From contig CAJNYU010001291.1 in assembly GCA_905331475.1 (NCBI GenBank), positions 62,001 to 126,000 on the forward strand: a DNA stretch of 64,000 nucleotides, given 5' to 3'. This document shows positions 59,801 to 64,000 of the stretch, piece after piece. The stretch is from Rotaria socialis (lineage: Eukaryota; Rotifera; Eurotatoria; Philodinida; Philodinidae). Position 1 is the stretch's first letter. Each line of letters starts with the position of its first letter. The position numbers and the translations under genes were made by a program. The notes beneath the pieces are model-generated. The model saw nothing but the letters and a program-made list of their open reading frames with translations, was not told the origin of the DNA and searched no databases.

Positions 59801-60307
59801 TCATTAAACGATGATATGCATAATAATGATCTTGCGAGACGTAAAATGACAATACTAGAAACGGCACCACCATCACAAATCAATAGTAATGATGACAATA
59901 ATAGTCCATTGAAAAAATTAAATGATGAACTAATACGTATCGCAATAAATTATCTAAATGATCACTTACATGAATTCGTTATTCCAAATACAACTTTAGT
60001 TTTATTACCGCGTGATGTACGTCGTCATCATTTAAATAATAGCTGGTTAGCTAATGAAAATATTCTCTATGAAATAAAATCATATGAGTTTCATCCATTA
60101 AATCAATCAAAAGATTTTTCAATGAATCTAACACATGACTATGAAGATACAGTGAAAAATCGTTATCGACGTTACACAGATGGAAATAAACAACGCGTTA
60201 GAAAAAACAAAGATTTACAAATTCTAACATCGTGTCAAGATGATCTTCATATTCGACCATTAGGTTTCTTGTTTTCAATTTGAAATCGATTTATAATATT
60301 TTCATTT

Positions 60308-60339
<32 letters not shown>

Positions 60340-61404
60340 ATAGAATTAGATACCAATCGATCATTGTTTAATGACAGAAATTTATGGATCGCTGTTACAG
60401 TTCGTTCATTTACAAGTACAAAAACATTTTTGACTATTAATTTATCAGCATCACCTGGAATCGTTTATACCAAAAATGAACAACTTCATTGGTTTGAGGG
60501 TAAGAAATTTTTAGTTTTTGTATTATTCATATTCGTGTCAGTAATGTTAGTTTTTTAAATTAAGTATAAGCATTCGATATTGCTTCCTAGTTCTTAATTT
60601 TAAGTAGCCTATCATAGTCGTTTATACTAGTTGAATTATTTTATATCCATAGATTTAATCAAATATTCTATTATTGTTCTCTTTTAATTTTTGAATAGTA
60701 CTGCGGCAAGTATAATATAAATAGATTGAATACTTACTACAACAAATCATATCGTTTTATATGAGAATAGGAAAAAAAACATGAATCAGTTCAAAGCAAA
60801 CCTGAAGAATTTGAGCTGTATAGGTTATTTGTTTCAAAGATTCTACAATAATAATGTAAGCGAAATTAACCGGCATTATCGTTTATTGTGACTAATAGAA
60901 ATCAATTATTTTCGCGTCAGATGAAATATTTCACCATGCACCTAACTTATTTAAAAAGGTATACTGCCCATAGACTGTCTATATTTTCGAATCTCAGAGT
61001 ATACCTAGTTTATGTAATATCGCACTATTGTTTTGCATCATATACATCTAGGCGAGTTACATAATACGTAAATAGTAATATTACTCAACTTAAAAAGTGA
61101 TAACCCGTAAATATTGTCATTATCAAATAGAAATGTTAATAGACATGATTCTTCGTGTTTCAAAATTGCTGTTAAATATATGTGCTATGGGGTTTTTCGA
61201 GTATTCGGTAATGATCAAGATAGAAGAAAACTAAATCCTGTTAAAATTATAAAGTACAGTTCATGGCATTGATGGTTAAATATCTTACAATTCAAATATT
61301 TTAGCCCATAAACACAATGCACAACCCCAATTTTATATTAGTTTGTTTGATAGTGACATCATTCAACTTGAATATCCTAAATGTGCGTCACTTATATTAC
61401 AGAA

Positions 61405-61440
<36 letters not shown>

Positions 61441-63712
61441 TGTTTAGCATATATTGAAGTGGTGTTTTTCGTGAATTGCTTAATTTGTGTGTAAAAATGA
61501 TTCGAAATATTTTCAATAAAAATCATTATTGTATTTGTGTTTTTAAATATTTCTAGCGGTTAAATTAAAGGATACAGCTGCAGATAAATTAAACCTAATT
61601 AAAACTGTGCCCAATTATTGGCAATACGAACAGAATAATTATTCAATCAATAAAACTGCCTTAAACGATGAATTTCATTCAATGATTACTAGTATCGAGT
61701 AAGATCTAAACTTGCTCTTAATAGTTATTTATTTATTTTTTCGAATGAATTTTTACATTATTTAGTCGAAAAGATGAAGAAAATATGTTAAATCGACATA
61801 ATGAAAGCTATTTTCCTCAAAACATTCTTCGTGTACCATCCGTATGTTTCATAGAAACTACTAAATATTCTTTTTATTTATATAACATTTTATTTTAAGG
61901 AAGCTCGAAAGTCAATTGAATCAATCGATAATATCGAACCAGTACGTGTAGCAAAGATTGGTGTTGTCTATATTCATCCAGGACAGGTAAAATTCCATAA
62001 ATGGTTTGTTATTTGAAAGCATTTATTAAAAGTCTAATTTCCTAGGAAATAACTGGAGTAAATATTTTGTCAAATATTCAAACATCACAACGGTACAAAC
62101 AATTTATGCTATCAATAGCTAAATTGAAATCAATACAAGATTTACAGCAAGAGAATTTTTATTGTCCATTGTTGGATGCTAATAATGCGGATAATTGTGG
62201 TCAATATGCTTATATTTGGCAAAATTCAATCTATCAAGGTAAATAAATAGAAATTTTCTATTTTTTTACAATCTTTATTTTTCAGTTTTATTTCATACAT
62301 CGAGTATGATGCCAAACACACGATGGGATCATGAATTCAAAAAGAAATTAATTGGCAATGATTATGTTATTATTTCATATAATGAAAGCGATTATCCATT
62401 TGAAATGCAAACAATTAAAGTAAGCATTTGAATTTTATCGAAAAATTGCATTTAAATCAATTTTAGAGTGGAGTATGTCAATATGCTATTGAAGTTTGTC
62501 CACAAAAAAATTCAAATTATACTCGTGTTCGACTCAAACGACGAACTCCAACCACTACAACACGTAAGTTTGTTTTCTTTCGTTAAGAATTATTGTTACT
62601 TTCGATACTATGGTTTTTATTTCTTTTTTACAACCAAAATCATCAAACCATGCATTTATTTTCACTACTAAAAATTCGAATAAATATAAAAAATAAATTT
62701 CAATAATCTCCACTGCTAAATAAGTTATTGGAGGATTGTTTATTTTTTTTAACAAGGATAAAGATGTACAGTGGAAACTATTCAAGTTTTTGTTTTAGAA
62801 GACTTCTACTAGAAAGTCTTTTCGTTTACGATGTTCAATAAAATCTCTTTATCTGAGCTACAAAATCTCTTTGTGAATTCGAAAAACTCTGCTTTTGTAG
62901 CGTATACCGTCTAAGCACTGAAGAATGAGGACTTCAATTTTCTCACTACATTTTTATTCGTCCAAAAATTGTTTGTTTGTTTCTCTCTATGTTAGAAACA
63001 TACGAAAAATATAGCTTGTTGAGCAATTTGTCTGACCTATTGTAAGGAATGGTAGTACAATTGAGATAAAGTGTTGCCAAAAGGATTTCCTTTCTGGCAG
63101 AAAACAAAATTCAACGGAAAGTTCGATATTTTGAATAGGAGAATAATTCTTTTTTAATCAAATACAATGAATCACGCGTATCTCTGTTGAGCTCCTACAG
63201 AGAATTTAGCCGTTACACCAAATTAATTTCTTGTCACACACATCTCTCAACGTAATTAGCCTGTAAAATTTTAAAATAATACCGTCAAAAACTTGTCAAA
63301 TAAACAGAGCATTAAGAAGAATATAATACAATTCACATATTTACATTTTTCTGTAGTTCTTTTGAAACAAAATAGTATATAATTTTCCGATTCCGAGCAC
63401 GTTTAACTAATATTGAAAACAATGGACAAAACATTCATTCTTGATTCTTTTTTTATAATAATAGAAAATGCTTCAACAACGAATACAATATCATCAAATA
63501 ACATCGATTATTTACTATCAGATGATTATGTTGCATCATATGTTCGCGTATTGGCATTGTGCTTATGCCAACAAGGTGAACTGGAAGCTCGTCAACGCTC
63601 GTCATCACCTACGCCTTTTGTCATATCACCATGGCAAAATCGTCTTCAAGCACTGCGATCATTACGTACTCGTTGTTTTCTTTCATATAGTAATCGACAA
63701 TCGATTAATTAA
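50894..63712 (+). CDS. TSC2: Tuberin (TSC2), GTPase-activating protein for Rheb
   Basis: Catalytic subunit of the tuberous sclerosis complex, which inhibits mTORC1 by acting on Rheb. 27 exons: 50894–50953, 51016–51108, 51163–51288, 53612–53700, 53758–53825, 53902–54116, 54175–54312, 55138–55217, 55275–55638, 55701–55844, 55907–56025, 56088–56172, 56745–56945, 57134–57456, 57514–57601, 58274–58393, 58645–58936, 59466–59653, 59714–60263, 60344–60499, 61557–61698, 61766–61841, 61900–61986, 62046–62238, 62286–62419, 62467–62563, 63465–63712. The sum is 4,476 nt, 1,491 aa, all phases closing; human tuberin is 1,807 aa. The N-terminal helical region aligns through blocks such as LTDDGKRMDHVDDRL. 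The GAP domain has KIGVVYIHPGQ and QYAYIWQ, and LIGNDYVIISYNES carries the catalytic Asn thumb (N1357). The C-terminal NRLQALRSLR matches human ARLRHIKRLR. The long Ser-rich linker and most phosphorylation sites of vertebrate tuberin are not recognisable. RalGAP alignments are worse. Confidence 0.95.
51304..52326 (-). CDS. Unknown Ser-rich protein nested antisense in a TSC2 intron
   Basis: Three exons (51973–52326, 51813–51908, 51304–51744) all join in phase 0, giving 891 nt, 296 aa. Donors are GTAAGC and GTTTAA. The second is weak, and without it the ORF would stop at 51807; GTTT donors are used elsewhere in this window. The product is basic and Ser-rich, with KKSVAFA fitting the RVxF protein phosphatase 1 docking pattern, a poly-Gln run, and basic clusters (HYRRPK, NGRRRPLKAIRTW). 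No known domain is recognised. The whole gene lies in TSC2 intron 3. Its stop is 16 bp from TSC2 exon 3, and its AATAAA (minus strand, 51294–51299) sits next to the TSC2 donor. Confidence 0.6.
52327..53611. other. Remainder of TSC2 intron 3
   Basis: About 1.3 kb follows the nested antisense gene's start codon. It should hold that gene's promoter and 5' UTR. Short ORFs here (such as 52909–53166) have no family resemblance. Nothing else is recognised up to the TSC2 acceptor at 53611. Confidence 0.5.
55104..55137. repeat. (ATTTT)n tract forming a TSC2 acceptor
   Basis: About five ATTTT units run directly into TATTTAG at the acceptor of the exon at 55138, so a pentanucleotide microsatellite supplies the pyrimidine tract. 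Confidence 0.8.
57623..58226. mobile_element. Degenerate MITE-like element in a TSC2 intron
   Basis: The ends are imperfect inverted repeats of about 50–60 bp. GTGACTCATAA near 57624 pairs with TTATGAGTCAC near 58210–58220, and ATTATTCA and CAGTCTACT recur in order inside both ends. The element fills nearly all of the intron 57602–58273. There is no coding capacity, and it seems an old, diverged insertion. Confidence 0.5.
60309..60334. repeat. (CT)n microsatellite forming a TSC2 acceptor
   Basis: About 12–13 CT units make up the polypyrimidine tract of the 80-nt intron 60264–60343, ending TATCCTATAG. Length variation here could alter splicing of the exon at 60344. Confidence 0.85.
61409..61438. 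repeat. (TA)n microsatellite in a TSC2 intron
   Basis: An uninterrupted run of about 14–15 TA units inside the 1.06-kb intron 60500–61556. The rest of that intron shows nothing recognisable. Confidence 0.85.
62564..63464. other. TSC2 last intron, nothing else seen
   Basis: A 0.9-kb AT-rich intron before the final TSC2 exon. No nested ORF, RNA gene or repeat was recognised. Confidence 0.6.
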
Positions 63713-64000
63713 CAAAGAACAAAAGTTCCAATACCAAATATTACTCCATTTTCATATACAATCAAGTGTTTCATAGAAACAAAATTTTTTCATTTTTTTT
63801 GTTCTTGTTGTTCGCTTTCTATTGGAATATTCATTGGGGCAGTCCTTTTCATTTTCTCTCTCTGTTTCTCTCTTCCATAAACTTGTTCTTTAATAAGATT
63901 AAAATAGTCGTTGGTATTGACCAGATTTATTATAATATTATTTTGCATATTTCTCACTCCTTTTTTCCTTGTGATTCTTTCTTTTTTCTTGATATTATAT
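63713..64000. other. TSC2 3' flank
   Basis: T-rich sequence with several T and CT runs follows the TSC2 stop. A good AATAAA is not evident before the window ends; variants such as AATATT occur. No further gene begins here. Confidence 0.5.

Noticed and set aside
62555..62785. Minus-strand ORF in the last TSC2 intron
   Set aside because: It has no splice sites, low complexity and no resemblance, and is a chance frame across an exon end and AT-rich intron.
61900..63712. RalGAP-type protein instead of tuberin
   Set aside because: The GAP sequence, the QYAYIWQ and LIGNDYV blocks and the C-terminal NRLQALRSLR align better with TSC2, and the upstream exons also match tuberin.

Overview
This window is nuclear DNA from an AT-rich invertebrate animal. 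Genes are split by many short GT–AG introns (often 50–80 nt), and all recognisable proteins are metazoan. The compact introns, the invertebrate-type T-type channel with two alternative turret exons, the motile-cilium gene DRC4 and the possible polycistronic block fit a small protostome such as a rotifer. The species is an inference and cannot be fixed from the sequence alone. For six of the larger genes I rebuilt every exon by hand and the reading frame closed at each junction.

Layout. (+) 550–13873: T-type (Cav3) calcium channel alpha-1 subunit, 25 coding exons, about 2,194 aa, filter E-E-D-D, with two mutually exclusive exons for the domain II turret. (−) 14209–19425: NVL, a nucleolar double AAA ATPase, 22 exons, 747 aa, convergent with the channel. 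(−) 19631–22647: HP1-type protein (chromodomain plus chromoshadow domain, very long hinge). (−) 22710–25569: mitochondrial asparaginyl-tRNA synthetase. These last three lie head to tail with gaps of 62 and 205 bp and may form an operon. (−) 27338–27730: GSKIP-like protein, head to head with (+) 27844–~31.9 kb, a long disordered protein that begins with a BAF-like domain. (+) 32169–35357: DRC4/GAS8, 478 aa. A gene-poor stretch follows (35.4–40.9 kb).

The second part holds (+) 40916–42630, a multipass membrane RING-H2 protein; (+) 43182–43562, a small predicted N-myristoylated protein; (−) 44493–45602, an aldo-keto reductase; a gene-poor stretch 45.6–49.6 kb with a promoter-like cluster followed by a hairpin; (−) 49612–50385, Mediator subunit MED4; and (+) 50894–63712, tuberin (TSC2), 27 exons, 1,491 aa, whose third intron carries a complete antisense gene (51304–52326).

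Non-coding structure includes several fold-back or MITE-like elements in introns and spacers, one with a G-rich core. There are also a microRNA-like hairpin near 39.2 kb and microsatellites, some forming the polypyrimidine tract of an acceptor. The genes do not form one pathway. TSC2 (mTORC1 control), GSKIP (GSK3/PKA) and Cav3 are signalling genes; HP1, the BAF-like protein and NVL are nuclear; MED4 is transcriptional; DRC4 is ciliary.
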